DNA of 64,000 nucleotides, taken from contig CAVUUF010000020.1 of the NCBI GenBank assembly GCA_963744575.1, positions 3,091-67,090 on the forward strand, given 5' to 3'. The notes under the pieces are model-generated. The model did no database searches and was not told where the DNA came from. It saw only the letters and a program-made list of their open reading frames with translations. Origin of the DNA: Palsa-504 sp963744575 (lineage in GTDB: Bacteria > Actinomycetota > Actinomycetes > Streptosporangiales > Streptosporangiaceae). Made by a program: the position numbers and the translations under genes. Below are positions 34,588 to 43,123 of this stretch, in pieces (the stretch's first letter is position 1; each line of letters opens with the position of its first letter).

Positions 34588-35133
34588 TTACTTACACGTA
34601 TCCGGAAGGTCGACCTCAGCCACCCGGCCCGGCACCACCGACACGTCCAGTGATGTGCTCACGCTGCCTCCCGCGTACCGGGCCAGGATTACGTACCGGC
34701 CAGGAGCAAGATAAGCAAGCCGGAATTCCTGATTCTGCGCAACGCGGTCGCGGGCGGCGACCACGGCCGGGAGCACCACCCGGTAGACCCCGCGGCCAGC
34801 CGGCTTCAGGTGCTGCTGGCCTGGTAGCGCCTCCACGGTCGCGGCGGCGGAGAACAGCCGCGCCCCGGTGGACGTATGCAGCGGGACGAGTCTCCCCTGG
34901 CACGGCTGGATGTACCCGGCGACCGCGCCGGTCGGCGCCCCCCACGGCAGCGCGCGGCCCGGCAGGCCGGCTGCCCGCGGCGGGTGGCCCGGAAGGCCGG
35001 GCCACAGGACGGCGGCGTAAACGGCGAACAGAAGCAGCGCGGCCAAACCGGCCCGCCGCGACCAGTGGAAGCTGGCCTGGGCTCGCAGTACCTCGTCCAG
35101 GACAGAAAGCCGTTCCCCGGTGTGCTGCCGCAA
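34588..35133 (-). CDS. Hypothetical membrane-anchored protein
   Basis: 181 residues, start at 35133. A short cytosolic N-terminus (RLSVLDEVLRAQASFHW) precedes one membrane helix at ~29-48 (AGLAALLLFAVYAAVLWPGL). The outside part has a beta-rich segment (GRGVYRVVLPAVV, LAPGRYVILARYAGGSVSTS, VSVVPGRVAEVDLP) like a carboxypeptidase-regulatory or PEGA-type sandwich. Two Cys (CQG and the C-terminal TCK) might pair. No family recognised. Confidence 0.55.
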   Translation of the reverse strand: MRQHTGERLSVLDEVLRAQASFHWSRRAGLAALLLFAVYAAVLWPGLPGHPPRAAGLPGRALPWGAPTGAVAGYIQPCQGRLVPLHTSTGARLFSAAATVEALPGQQHLKPAGRGVYRVVLPAVVAARDRVAQNQEFRLAYLAPGRYVILARYAGGSVSTSLDVSVVPGRVAEVDLPDTCK

Positions 35134-35235
35134 GCGCTCACCTCCTCCGCCGCCCTTAGACGCACGGCCGCGGCCTCCGGTTGCAGCCCGCGCCTGCGCC
35201 GGGCTGGAAGCGCGGCCCGAGGCGGTCGGCGGTGA

Positions 35236-35556
35236 TTACTCCCCGACCTGGCTTTCCTCCTCGGTCAGCCCTAGCATCATTATTTTTTCGTCTCCGGTGC
35301 GGTACTTCTCGGAGTTGAACAGCATCATGTGACCGCATGTGTCGCATTCGATCCGTACGGCGAAGGTGATGTCGCCGTCAGGGTTCTGTCCGGGGGGCAG
35401 ATCCCCAGCGCCGGACGGGAACCCCGCATCGACCAGGATCACCGGGAAGCAGCTCATGTTCAGCGAATCCGCCGAACCACACACCGGACAGGCCTTCATC
35501 CCGAGATGCTGAAGCGCCTCGGAGACCTCGGCCATGAAGGTCTTACGCCATCGCAT
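35236..35556 (-). CDS. Hypothetical zinc-ribbon protein
   Basis: 106 residues with two CxxC pairs: CPVCGS near residue 23 and CDTCGHMMLFN near 71, a zinc ribbon. Between them lies a beta-rich segment (FPVILVDAGFPSG, DITFAVRIECDTCG). The acidic C-terminus (LTEEESQVGE) is polar. No signal peptide. Likely a small cytosolic metal-binding protein of unknown role; it precedes the alcohol dehydrogenase in the opposite order (62 bp from its stop). Confidence 0.55.
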   Translation of the reverse strand: MRWRKTFMAEVSEALQHLGMKACPVCGSADSLNMSCFPVILVDAGFPSGAGDLPPGQNPDGDITFAVRIECDTCGHMMLFNSEKYRTGDEKIMMLGLTEEESQVGE

Positions 35557-35617
35557 TCGTCGATCTCCCTCCGTCCAGGTTCTAAGAGCGGCAAGCTCAC
35601 CGGTAAGAACGGCACGA

Positions 35618-36817
35618 TCAGCGACCGGGCTCGAGCAGCACCTTGACCGCGCCGGTGCGCCGCGAATCCTTCAGGGTCAGCACCGCCTCGTCCCAGCGCT
35701 CGAGCGGGAACCGGTGCGTGATGACCGGCGTCAGGTCCAGCCCGGCCGAGACGAAGTCGAAGTAGTGCTCCATGGAATGCTTGGCCACCCCGCCGACCTC
35801 CTCGATGCCGAACCCGTTCGAGCCGATGACGTGCAGCTCCTTGAAGTAAAGCGGGGTCCACTCGAACCGCTTGGGCGGCTCTACCCCGGAGATGACCAGC
35901 GTGCCGCCCGTCTGAAGCAGCCGCAGTGAGGTTTCCACGGTCTCCACCGAGCCGATCGTGTCGTACACGACCGCCGGGCCGTCCTGCAGCCAGTCCCGCT
36001 TGCTCCACGGCGACAGCGGCGTGGTGCCGGCCCGCCGGGCCACCTGGGCGACCAGCGAGTCGGGGGAGGAGGACAGCGCCGCGTGCGCCCCCAGCCGGGT
36101 GGCCAGGGCGGCCCGGGCGCCCGGCCGGGTCGCCGCCCATACCTCGGCTGCCGGGTACAGGTGCCGCAGCAGCGCGATCGCCGCGAACGCCAGCGTGCCC
36201 GAACCGTAGACGAGGACCGCCTGACCCGCACAAGGCGGCGCGAGCAGGATCGACCGCAGCGACACGCTGACCGGGTCGGCCAGCACGGCGGCCTCGTCCG
36301 AGACGCCGTCCGGAATGGCGAAGAGCTGCGAGAGGTGCGCGGCGAAGCGCTCGGCGTGCGCCCCGGTGGCCGCCGCGCAGTTCCCGATGTGGATCGAGAC
36401 GGGCAGGTCGCCCGAACGGAAGTTGCGGCACCAGGGGTAGCGGCCGGCCCGGCAGGCCGGGCACGGCGGGTCGATGCCGCGGGGATGGCAGGACAGCCAC
36501 GGGTTGAGCACCACCCGCTCGCCGGTGTCCGCGCGGCGCCCCACCACCTCGTGCCCGAGCACGTGCGGGAACGACACCAGGGCCGTGAGCGGGTTGTCGC
36601 GCGAGCCGTTCAGCATGATCTGCTTCACGTCGGAGCCGCACAGGCCGGAGAAGGTCGTCTCGACCCGGACCCAGTTGGCCGCCGGGAGCGGAAGCTCGTC
36701 GATGTCCTCGACGCGGACCGGCGCGAACCGGGAGACGAACGCCCGCCGGTCGACGCGCCCGCCGATGGCCGAGGCCGCCTCCCGGGCCAGGTTGTGCCGG
36801 AACACCAGCGCCTTCAC
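35618..36817 (-). CDS. Zinc-dependent alcohol dehydrogenase-family (MDR) oxidoreductase
   Basis: 399 residues. The catalytic zinc site is marked by FSGLCGSDVKQI and FPHVLGHEVVGR (GHE). Structural-zinc cysteines are reduced to PPCPACRAGRYPWC. The Rossmann part has VLVYGSGTLAFAAIALLRHLYP, VYDTIGSVETVETSLRLLQTGGTLVISG. It most resembles threonine/sorbitol-dehydrogenase-like MDR enzymes of unknown substrate. The N-terminus has an insertion (residues ~8-35) before the usual first strand. It is followed upstream by the HD-domain gene on the same strand (96 bp gap), which may share a promoter. Confidence 0.8.
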   Translation of the reverse strand: MKALVFRHNLAREAASAIGGRVDRRAFVSRFAPVRVEDIDELPLPAANWVRVETTFSGLCGSDVKQIMLNGSRDNPLTALVSFPHVLGHEVVGRRADTGERVVLNPWLSCHPRGIDPPCPACRAGRYPWCRNFRSGDLPVSIHIGNCAAATGAHAERFAAHLSQLFAIPDGVSDEAAVLADPVSVSLRSILLAPPCAGQAVLVYGSGTLAFAAIALLRHLYPAAEVWAATRPGARAALATRLGAHAALSSSPDSLVAQVARRAGTTPLSPWSKRDWLQDGPAVVYDTIGSVETVETSLRLLQTGGTLVISGVEPPKRFEWTPLYFKELHVIGSNGFGIEEVGGVAKHSMEHYFDFVSAGLDLTPVITHRFPLERWDEAVLTLKDSRRTGAVKVLLEPGR

Positions 36818-36913
36818 GCCGACCCCTCCTTGGTTACCACGTGTGGCCGTCGCCGGGCCCTTCGTCAGCTCGTTCGGTACATATCTCCGGCCGGCCGTGA
36901 CCGGGAGCGCGGC

Positions 36914-37726
36914 TCACAGGAAGTTGTTCGGCCAGATCATCGTCCGCCACATGTGCGCCACCGGCGAGCCGTCGAAGCCGAGCCCCTCCTCAGGCTGCCG
37001 GAAATTCCGCCCCAGCACGTCCTCGAAGTCGTCGAAGTCCACGACCACGTCGGGGTCGAACGAGTAGATGTCGTTGATCGTCACCAGGCGCGACGTCATG
37101 TACCACCGATGCCGCCGCGCCGCCTCGGCCTCCCGGCGGATGTAGCCGGGCGGCCGGTAGTCCGGGCCGAAATAGTCGATGTACGCCGTCGGGTAGGAGT
37201 ATCCCACCGAATCGTCGGGGAAGTAGCGCAGGGCCTCGTGCTTCTCGATGGCCCAGGCGACCTCCTCGTCGACGTACGGGGCCACCAGCTGGGCGCCCCA
37301 GTAGCCGTGGTTGGCCGACAGCAGCCCGGCGATCGCGATGTCGTGCAGCAGGCACGCCATGATCACCTTCTCGCCGAGCCCGTTCTCCCGGGCCACCCGG
37401 GCGCTTTGCAGCAGGTGCATGCGCGGGATCGGACCGAACCTGAGCAGGAAGAAGTCTCGCAGGCACGGCTTGGAGGGCAGCTTCGGCAGCTCGGGGTTGT
37501 CGCCCATCATGAACACCGTGTCGGCGTGCCTCGCCTCGGCCAGCAGCGCGCCCTGGTAGTCCCGGGCCGGGGTGCCGATCATCGCCGCGGCCGGCGGCAT
37601 GATGATGCGCCGCCGCCGGTCGACCGCGTCGTCCAGCGGCTCCCGGATCCAGTGGTCCAGGCCGGCTTCCCGGAGCGATGCCGGCAGCTCGTGCGGCAGC
37701 ACCCGGGTCGAAGGTTCCTCAGCCAT
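36914..37726 (-). CDS. HD-domain protein
   Basis: 270 residues. The HD metal motif is seen as MHLLQSARVARENGLGEKVI followed by ACLLHDIAIAGLL, with later residues YWGAQLVAPYVDEEVAWAIEKHE. HD proteins hydrolyse phosphate esters or act as lyases/oxygenases on small polar compounds, as in myo-inositol-oxygenase-like members. The substrate is unknown. Start at the ATG at 37726, 53 bp from the divergent gene at 37780, so one short region must hold both promoters. Confidence 0.65.
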   Translation of the reverse strand: MAEEPSTRVLPHELPASLREAGLDHWIREPLDDAVDRRRRIIMPPAAAMIGTPARDYQGALLAEARHADTVFMMGDNPELPKLPSKPCLRDFFLLRFGPIPRMHLLQSARVARENGLGEKVIMACLLHDIAIAGLLSANHGYWGAQLVAPYVDEEVAWAIEKHEALRYFPDDSVGYSYPTAYIDYFGPDYRPPGYIRREAEAARRHRWYMTSRLVTINDIYSFDPDVVVDFDDFEDVLGRNFRQPEEGLGFDGSPVAHMWRTMIWPNNFL

Positions 37727-37779
37727 AAGGCGACTCTAAGCCAACGAGTTACGCTGTCCATGCTGGTAAGGAGGAGCAC

Positions 37780-38649
37780 ATGCCGCTCAAGATCATGCCG
37801 CACGGCCGGCTGCAGGAATGGGTCGCCGAAGAGAAGGGCTTCTTCGCGGCCGAGGGACTGGACTACCGCTTCGTGCTCAGCAGCGACTACGGCGTCGGTT
37901 CGGTGCGGCGAGACGACGCCGGCCAGGTCAAGACGGGCGCGTTCGAGACGTTCGCGGCCGGGCGCGACGGCGCCGACGTGAGCTGCGCCTGCCACTGGGC
38001 CACCAACGTGGCGGCGGGCGAGCGGGCCGGGCAGCTGGTGACCACGGCCTACTCGGTCGCGCCGTGCGCCATCGTGGTGCCGCCCGAGTCGCCCGTCCGC
38101 CGTCCCGAGGACCTGGCCGGGGTCCCGGTCGCCGTCGGCTACCACTCCGGCAGTCATTTCGCCACCGTGCAGGCCCTGGAGCCGGTGCTCGCCCCGGACG
38201 AGATGAAACTCACCTTCCAGGGGCCGCCCAACGAGCGCCTGGACGCGCTGCTCCAGCGGGACGTCCCGGCCGCCACCGCGTGGGGGGTGCCGCTGTACAT
38301 CGCCGAGGCGTTCGGTTTCCGCAAGGTCGTGGACGCCACGTTCATGATCGGGTTCCTGGTGACCGGATCGGAGACCACCAAGGCCGACGTGGACAGGTAC
38401 CTGGCCGCCCTGCGCCGCGCCCAGATGGAGATTGACCTGCGCCCGGAACTGTATAAGCACTACCACCTGCGCGCCGTGCCGGAGAAGTACCGGGAGCAGG
38501 TCGACGTGCGGGCGTTCGGCACCGGCGAGCGCATCGTCTTCCTGCCCTACACCAGGGAGGTCTTCACCGCGACCCGGCAGTGGACCGAGGCGCGCAACCT
38601 CTTCTCCGGCGCCCCGACGGCCGACTACGACCAGGCCGTGCTGGCCTGA
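37780..38649 (+). CDS. Substrate-binding-protein-like (NMT1/SsuA fold), no signal peptide
   Basis: 289 residues with the periplasmic-binding fold of SsuA/ThiY-like proteins: GRLQEWVAEEKGFFAAEGLD at the N-terminus, VAPCAIVVPPESPVRRPEDL and VAVGYHSGSHFATVQAL in the middle. The reading starts directly at the first strand after a strong AAGGAGGAG, and there is no signal peptide or lipobox, so it is cytosolic, unlike transport receptors. THI5/NMT1-type or decarboxylase-like enzymes share this fold, so an enzymatic role is possible. Divergent from the HD-domain gene. Confidence 0.65.
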   Translation: MPLKIMPHGRLQEWVAEEKGFFAAEGLDYRFVLSSDYGVGSVRRDDAGQVKTGAFETFAAGRDGADVSCACHWATNVAAGERAGQLVTTAYSVAPCAIVVPPESPVRRPEDLAGVPVAVGYHSGSHFATVQALEPVLAPDEMKLTFQGPPNERLDALLQRDVPAATAWGVPLYIAEAFGFRKVVDATFMIGFLVTGSETTKADVDRYLAALRRAQMEIDLRPELYKHYHLRAVPEKYREQVDVRAFGTGERIVFLPYTREVFTATRQWTEARNLFSGAPTADYDQAVLA

Positions 38650-38652
38650 CGG

Positions 38653-39372
38653 CTACTTGACGCTGATCCGGGTGCCGTGTTCGGCGCCCAGGCAGATCTC
38701 GCGCATCACGCCCGCGGCCGCCACGTCGAACACGTGCATGGTCAGGGACTGCTCGTTGGCCAGCACGAACGCGCTGGTGTCCATGATGCGCACGCCCGCG
38801 GCGAGCGCCTCGTCGTAGGTCAGCCGGGTGTAGCGCATCGCGTCGGGATTGAGGTGCGGGTCGCTGTCGTAGACCCCGTCCACTCCGCGCTTGGCCACCA
38901 GCAGCGCGTCGGCGTCCAGCTCAAGCGCCCGCTGGACCGCCGGGTAGTCGGTGGTGACGTAGGGCTGCCCGATGCCGCCCGCGAGCAGGACGATCATGCC
39001 GCGGGCCAGGTGGTGCATGGCCCGGAGCCGGATGAAGGGCTCCGCGACGCTGTGGATGGGCACCGCGGTCATCACCCGGATGTCGGCGTCCGTCCTGGCC
39101 GTGAGCGCACCCCGGAGCATCAGCGCGTTCATGATGGTGCCGAGCATGCCGATGTTGTCCGCCTCGGCGCGGCTGATGCCCCAGCCCTCGGCCATCCGGC
39201 CGCGGAAGTAGTTACCGCCCCCCACGACCACCGCCACCTGCACGCCGAGATCGTGCACGGACAGGACCTCCTCGGCGACGCGGGACAGGCTGGCCGGCTC
39301 GACCCCGGAACTGCCCGGTCCGGCGAGCGCCTCGCCACTGAGCTTGACGACAACCCTGCGATAGCGAGGCAC
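38653..39372 (-). CDS. UMP kinase-like amino-acid-kinase family protein
   Basis: 239 residues from the GTG at 39372. Matches bacterial UMP kinase along its length: VVVKLSGEALAG, VVGGGNYFRGRM, SRAEADNIGMLGTIMNALML, AGGIGQPYVTTDYPAVQRAL and AKRGVDGVYDSDP. The enzyme phosphorylates UMP to UDP. It is not in the usual rpsB-tsf-pyrH-frr setting, so it may be a second copy; whether it replaces or supplements the housekeeping enzyme is unknown. Its stop is 3 bp from that of the convergent substrate-binding-like gene. Confidence 0.75.
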   Translation of the reverse strand: MPRYRRVVVKLSGEALAGPGSSGVEPASLSRVAEEVLSVHDLGVQVAVVVGGGNYFRGRMAEGWGISRAEADNIGMLGTIMNALMLRGALTARTDADIRVMTAVPIHSVAEPFIRLRAMHHLARGMIVLLAGGIGQPYVTTDYPAVQRALELDADALLVAKRGVDGVYDSDPHLNPDAMRYTRLTYDEALAAGVRIMDTSAFVLANEQSLTMHVFDVAAAGVMREICLGAEHGTRISVK

Positions 39373-39518
39373 AGTCGCGGAACCCCCATCCGTCCTGGCT
39401 GCACGGTGCGGCAACCCCCGCCCACGTTACCGTATGCCCGTGCCCGGGTCCGTGTCGTTTCACCGGACAGGTGCCACGCTTAGCCAGGTGAACGTGATCT
39501 GGGACCCCGGCAGATGAC

Positions 39519-39818
39519 GTGGCGGCCGGCCCGCGCGACGGCGGCTGGGAGCGGGCCCTGGAGCTGGCCTGGCAGGCGTTCTGCGCGGGCACCACCCCGG
39601 TGGGCGCCGTTGTGCTGAACGCCGAGGGGATCGTGGTCGCCGAAGCCCGCGGCCGGCGTTACGAGACGGCCGCCCCGCCGGGCCAGCTGGCCGGCAGCCA
39701 CGTCGCGCACGCCGAAGTCAACGCGCTGGCCCAGCTCGGCGCCGGCACCCGTCCGATTACAGCATCAATGTGGCATCGTTGCTGCCCTGGCAGCATCAAT
39801 GTGGCAGCGATGCTGTAA
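39519..39818 (+). pseudogene. Cytidine/deoxycytidylate deaminase-family gene, truncated
   Basis: From GTG 39519: ALELAWQAFCAGTTPVGAVV, LNAEGIVVAEARGRRYET and HVAHAEVNALAQLGAGTR are the N-terminal half of a CDA-fold deaminase, with the zinc ligand His and catalytic Glu in HAEVNA. At GTR (39750) family similarity ends exactly where a 64-bp palindromic element begins; the PCxxC zinc half is absent. Confidence 0.75.
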
Positions 39819-39819
39819 T
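39756..39819. repeat. 64-bp palindromic element with internal direct repeat
   Basis: Ends are exact inverse copies: ATTACAGCATC (39756-39766) and GATGCTGTAAT (39809-39819). Inside, CAGCATCAATGTGGCA occurs twice (39760-39775 and 39791-39806). It sits at the breakpoint of the deaminase gene and may be an insertion-sequence footprint or a small non-autonomous element; it could also terminate transcription. Confidence 0.6.
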
Positions 39820-39899
39820 GCCCGGGTCTCCCGGGACGCGCAAAAGCCGCAAATACCCCTAAATCGCCCGTGACCGTGGCGGCGCCCGGACGCGCGGCG

Positions 39900-40451
39900 C
39901 TACTCGGGGTGAGCCGTGGCCTCGCCACGGCCGTGGGGCTCGCCGGGGCCGTGGGGCTCGCCGGGGCCGTGGGCCGCGGCGAAGCGCTTGCGGCAGGCCT
40001 CGATCTCGGCTTCGGCCGCGCGGCGGTCCGCCCACGCTTCGGCCTGCACCGATTTCCCGGGCTCGATCGCCTTGTAGACCTCGAAGAAGTGCTGGATCTC
40101 CAGCCGCTGGAATTCCGGCACGTGCTGAATGTCCCGAAGATGCTCCATCCGGGGGTCCCTGGCCGGTACGCACAGCACCTTCTCGTCGGCGCCCATTTCG
40201 TCCCGCATCCGGAACATCCCGATGACCCGGCAGCTGATCAGGCAACCGGGGAAGGTGGGCTCGTCGAGCAGCACCAGCACGTCCAGCGGGTCGCCGTCGT
40301 CGGCCAGGGTGTACTCGATGAACCCGTAGTCCGCCGGGTACCTGGTCGACGTGAACAGCATGCGGTCCAGCCGTATCCGCCCGCTGTCGTGATCCATCTC
40401 ATACTTGTTCCGCTGCCCCATGGGGATCTCGATGATGACGTCAACGTCCAC
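39900..40451 (-). CDS. ppa: Inorganic pyrophosphatase
   Basis: 183 residues, a soluble family I pyrophosphatase that drives biosynthesis by splitting PPi. Motifs: VIIEIPMGQRNKYE, YPADYGFIEYTL, DGDPLDVLVLLDEPTFPG (the Asp-rich metal site) and PRMEHLRDI. The last ~25 residues add a GEPHGPGEPHGRGE tail encoded by an 18-bp tandem repeat (about 39920-39975), which is not part of the catalytic domain. Divergent from dacB with 82 bp between. Confidence 0.93.
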   Translation of the reverse strand: MDVDVIIEIPMGQRNKYEMDHDSGRIRLDRMLFTSTRYPADYGFIEYTLADDGDPLDVLVLLDEPTFPGCLISCRVIGMFRMRDEMGADEKVLCVPARDPRMEHLRDIQHVPEFQRLEIQHFFEVYKAIEPGKSVQAEAWADRRAAEAEIEACRKRFAAAHGPGEPHGPGEPHGRGEATAHPE

Positions 40452-40533
40452 TGGTTCGCTCCAGGCCGGTCGGGGTGGTTAACTCCATTGTCCCTGTTAC
40501 CCACAAGCCAGCATCGCCCGAGGTGGTTAGGTC

Positions 40534-42021
40534 ATGGTGCGCCGCACCCGGCTCGCGGCCGTGCTGGCGCTCGCCATGATCAACGTGTTCACGCTCGCGG
40601 CGGGCGTCACCGTGGCCCGCATGCTGCCGCCGCGGCTCGCGGCGCTGCGGGTGCCCACGGTCGCGCCGGGCCGGGTCAGCGGCCCCGGCACGGTGCTCGC
40701 GCCGGGGACCGCGGACGGCTCGCCGGGGACCGCGGGCGGCTCGCTGCCGACCGCCGCCGGGCTGCGTTCGGCCCTGGCCGGGCCGCTGTCCGCGGCCGCG
40801 CTCGGACCGCGGGTGTCGGCGATGGTGGCGGATCCGGTCACCGGTCGGGTGTTGCTGTCCGAAGACGGGACCGGGCTCCTGACGCCCGCCTCCACCGCCA
40901 AGCTGGTCACCTCGGCGGCCGCGCTGGCGGTGCTCGGCCCGGACGCCACCTTCACCACCCGGGTGGTGCACGGCGCCACCCCGGACGGCATCGTCCTGGT
41001 CGGCGGCGGCGATGCCACCCTCGCGGTGCACCCGTTCCCGGCCCAGGACTACCCCCAGCCCGCCACGCTGGCCGGCCTCGCGGCGGCGACGGCGCGGGCG
41101 CTGAAGGCCGAGGGCCGCACCACGGTCACCGTGGGCTACGACGCCTCGCGCTACTCAGGCCCGGGTCTCGCCCCCGGCTGGCCGGAGGCGTACGTCAGCA
41201 CCGGCGACGTCACCCCGATCGTCGCGCTCGAGGTGGACCAGGGGCGGCTGAACGCGGCCGGCGCCCCCGAAGACGCGGACGACCCGTACAACCTCAGGGC
41301 GCGCAGCACCGATCCCGCGGGCACGGCCGCCGTCTCGTTCGCCGCCCTGCTGGCGGCCGGCGGCATCCACGTGACCGGATCGCCGGCGGCGCAGGCCGCG
41401 CCCGCGCACGCGGCCAGCCTGGCCAGCGTGTCCTCGCCGCCGCTGTCGGCCATCGTGGCCCAGATGCTCGAGGAGAGCAACAACGTGATCGCCGAGAACC
41501 TGGCCCGCCAGGTCGCCCTCGCGGCCGGCCAGCCCGCCTCGTTCGCCGCCGCGGCCGCCGCGGTGACCGCCGAACTGCGCCGTCTGGGCGTCGGCACCGG
41601 CCTGCACCTGGTGGACGGCAGCGGCCTGTCGCCGCAGGACGCGATCGCGCCGGCCACCCTGGTCAAGGTGCTCGAACTCGCCGTCACCGACACCAGGCTG
41701 CGCCCGCTGCTGGCCGGGCTGCCGGTGGCCGGCTTTTCCGGCACGCTGTCGGCCGGGCAGAGCGTGTTCGCCGGAATCGGCGGCGCGGCCCGCGGCGCGG
41801 TCCGGGCCAAGACCGGCAACCTCGGCACGGTGACGGCCCTGGCCGGGCTGGTCACCGACCGGGCCGGCCGGACGCTCGTGTTCGCCTTCATGGCCGACCA
41901 GATACCGGCCGCGGGAATGCTCCGGACGGCCGCCGGCGCCATCGACGCGGCCGCCGCCGCGCTGGCCGGTTGCGGCTGCCGGTTACGGGCGCGTCCGGTA
42001 CCACGTACCGTTGGACTGTGA
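40534..42021 (+). CDS. dacB: D-alanyl-D-alanine carboxypeptidase/endopeptidase (PBP4 type)
   Basis: 495 residues. An N-terminal signal or anchor (LAAVLALAMINVFTLAAGVTV) places it outside the membrane. The penicillin-binding motifs are S120-TAK (PASTAKLVT), S315-NN (EESNNVIAEN) and KTG at 426 (RAKTGNLGTV), as in peptidase family S13. It trims or cleaves peptidoglycan stem peptides. Start at ATG 40534. Its stop overlaps the GTG of the metalloprotease gene (GTGA), so the two are co-translated, a neighbourhood conserved in many actinobacteria. Confidence 0.92.
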   Translation: MVRRTRLAAVLALAMINVFTLAAGVTVARMLPPRLAALRVPTVAPGRVSGPGTVLAPGTADGSPGTAGGSLPTAAGLRSALAGPLSAAALGPRVSAMVADPVTGRVLLSEDGTGLLTPASTAKLVTSAAALAVLGPDATFTTRVVHGATPDGIVLVGGGDATLAVHPFPAQDYPQPATLAGLAAATARALKAEGRTTVTVGYDASRYSGPGLAPGWPEAYVSTGDVTPIVALEVDQGRLNAAGAPEDADDPYNLRARSTDPAGTAAVSFAALLAAGGIHVTGSPAAQAAPAHAASLASVSSPPLSAIVAQMLEESNNVIAENLARQVALAAGQPASFAAAAAAVTAELRRLGVGTGLHLVDGSGLSPQDAIAPATLVKVLELAVTDTRLRPLLAGLPVAGFSGTLSAGQSVFAGIGGAARGAVRAKTGNLGTVTALAGLVTDRAGRTLVFAFMADQIPAAGMLRTAAGAIDAAAAALAGCGCRLRARPVPRTVGL

Positions 42022-43118
42022 GCAGCACGCAGATGATCGACTGGGACGTCGCCATTTCCACCGGAACCCGGTGGGCCAGGCCCGGGCCGCAGGTGAGCCT
42101 GGCCGAGGCGCGGCGGACGGTTTCAGAGCTACGCGACCTCGCCGGTGCCGTTCAGCAGCCGGTCTACGAGGTCACCGGCCTGTCCGCTACCCGTGACCAC
42201 GCGCTAGGCCGGGTCGCGGTGGTGGACCGGCCAGGGTGGATAAGGGCGAACGTGGACGGCTTCCGGGTCGTGCTCGAGCCGCTGGTCGAGCAGCTCAGGG
42301 AGCGCGCGCCCGGCGGAGGATCGCGGCCGGGGTCGGTGATGACCTCGGTGGGATCCCGGGTCACCGGCATCCAGGCCGGGCTGATCCTGGCCTACCTGTC
42401 GTCCCGGGTGCTCGGCCAGTACGAGCTGTTCCTGCCGCCGGAGACCTCCCCGGTCGACGGCGAGCAGCCCGGCCGGCTCACCCTGGTGGCGCCGAACATC
42501 GTCATGGTCGAGCGCGAGCTCGGCGTCGACTCCCGCGACTTCCGGCGCTGGGTGTGCCTGCACGAGGAGACGCACCGGCTGCAGTTCACCGCGGTGCCCT
42601 GGCTGCGGGACTACGTGCAGAGCCAGATGACCGAGTTCCTGCTCGCCTCCGAGCTCGACCCGGCGGCGATCCTGCAGCGGATCCGGTCGGCGGCCGACGC
42701 GATGGCGGGCGCGGTGCGCGGCGGCGACGGCGGCAGCCTGATCGACGCCGTGGCGACCCCGCGGCAGCGCGAGATCATGGATCGGCTAACCGCGGTGATG
42801 ACGCTGGTGGAAGGGCACGGCGACTACGTCATGGACGCGGTCGGGCCGCAGGTGGTGCCCTCGGTCGAGCAGATCAGGGAGCGGTTCAACGCCCGGCGCG
42901 GCTCGACCGGCCGGATCGAGCAGACGGTCCGCCGCATCCTCGGCATCGACCTGAAGATGAAGCAGTACGCGGAGGGGTCCAGGTTCGTCCGCACGGTCGT
43001 GGACGAGGTCGGCATGGCCGCTTTCAACAAGGTCTGGACCTCGCCGGAGACGCTGCCGACCAAGGCGGAATTCGCCCGCCCGCACGACTGGGTGGAGCGG
43101 GTCGCCTCCGCTGCCTGA
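42018..43118 (+). CDS. DUF2342-family zinc-dependent metalloprotease
   Basis: 366 residues from GTG 42018. Family landmarks are IDWDVAISTGTRWARPGP at the start, QYELFLPP, and the zinc motif H182EETH in WVCLHEETHRLQF; VEGHGDYVMDAVGPQVVPS and LKMKQYAEG follow. It is a cytosolic putative metallopeptidase found in actinobacteria beside dacB and tilS; its substrate is unknown, and it has been annotated as F420-biosynthesis associated. The long open frame preceding the GTG overlaps ppa and dacB out of frame and is not coding. Confidence 0.88.
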   Translation: MSSTQMIDWDVAISTGTRWARPGPQVSLAEARRTVSELRDLAGAVQQPVYEVTGLSATRDHALGRVAVVDRPGWIRANVDGFRVVLEPLVEQLRERAPGGGSRPGSVMTSVGSRVTGIQAGLILAYLSSRVLGQYELFLPPETSPVDGEQPGRLTLVAPNIVMVERELGVDSRDFRRWVCLHEETHRLQFTAVPWLRDYVQSQMTEFLLASELDPAAILQRIRSAADAMAGAVRGGDGGSLIDAVATPRQREIMDRLTAVMTLVEGHGDYVMDAVGPQVVPSVEQIRERFNARRGSTGRIEQTVRRILGIDLKMKQYAEGSRFVRTVVDEVGMAAFNKVWTSPETLPTKAEFARPHDWVERVASAA

Positions 43119-43123
43119 CCGGT

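Noticed and set aside
37780..38649. An ABC transporter substrate-binding lipoprotein
   Set aside because: No signal peptide or lipobox, and no permease or ATPase gene next to it; called only by fold.
39870..42017. A very long forward open frame running through ppa and dacB into the metalloprotease
   Set aside because: It is antisense to ppa and out of frame with dacB, both with clear family motifs; only the part from GTG 42018 resembles a protein family.
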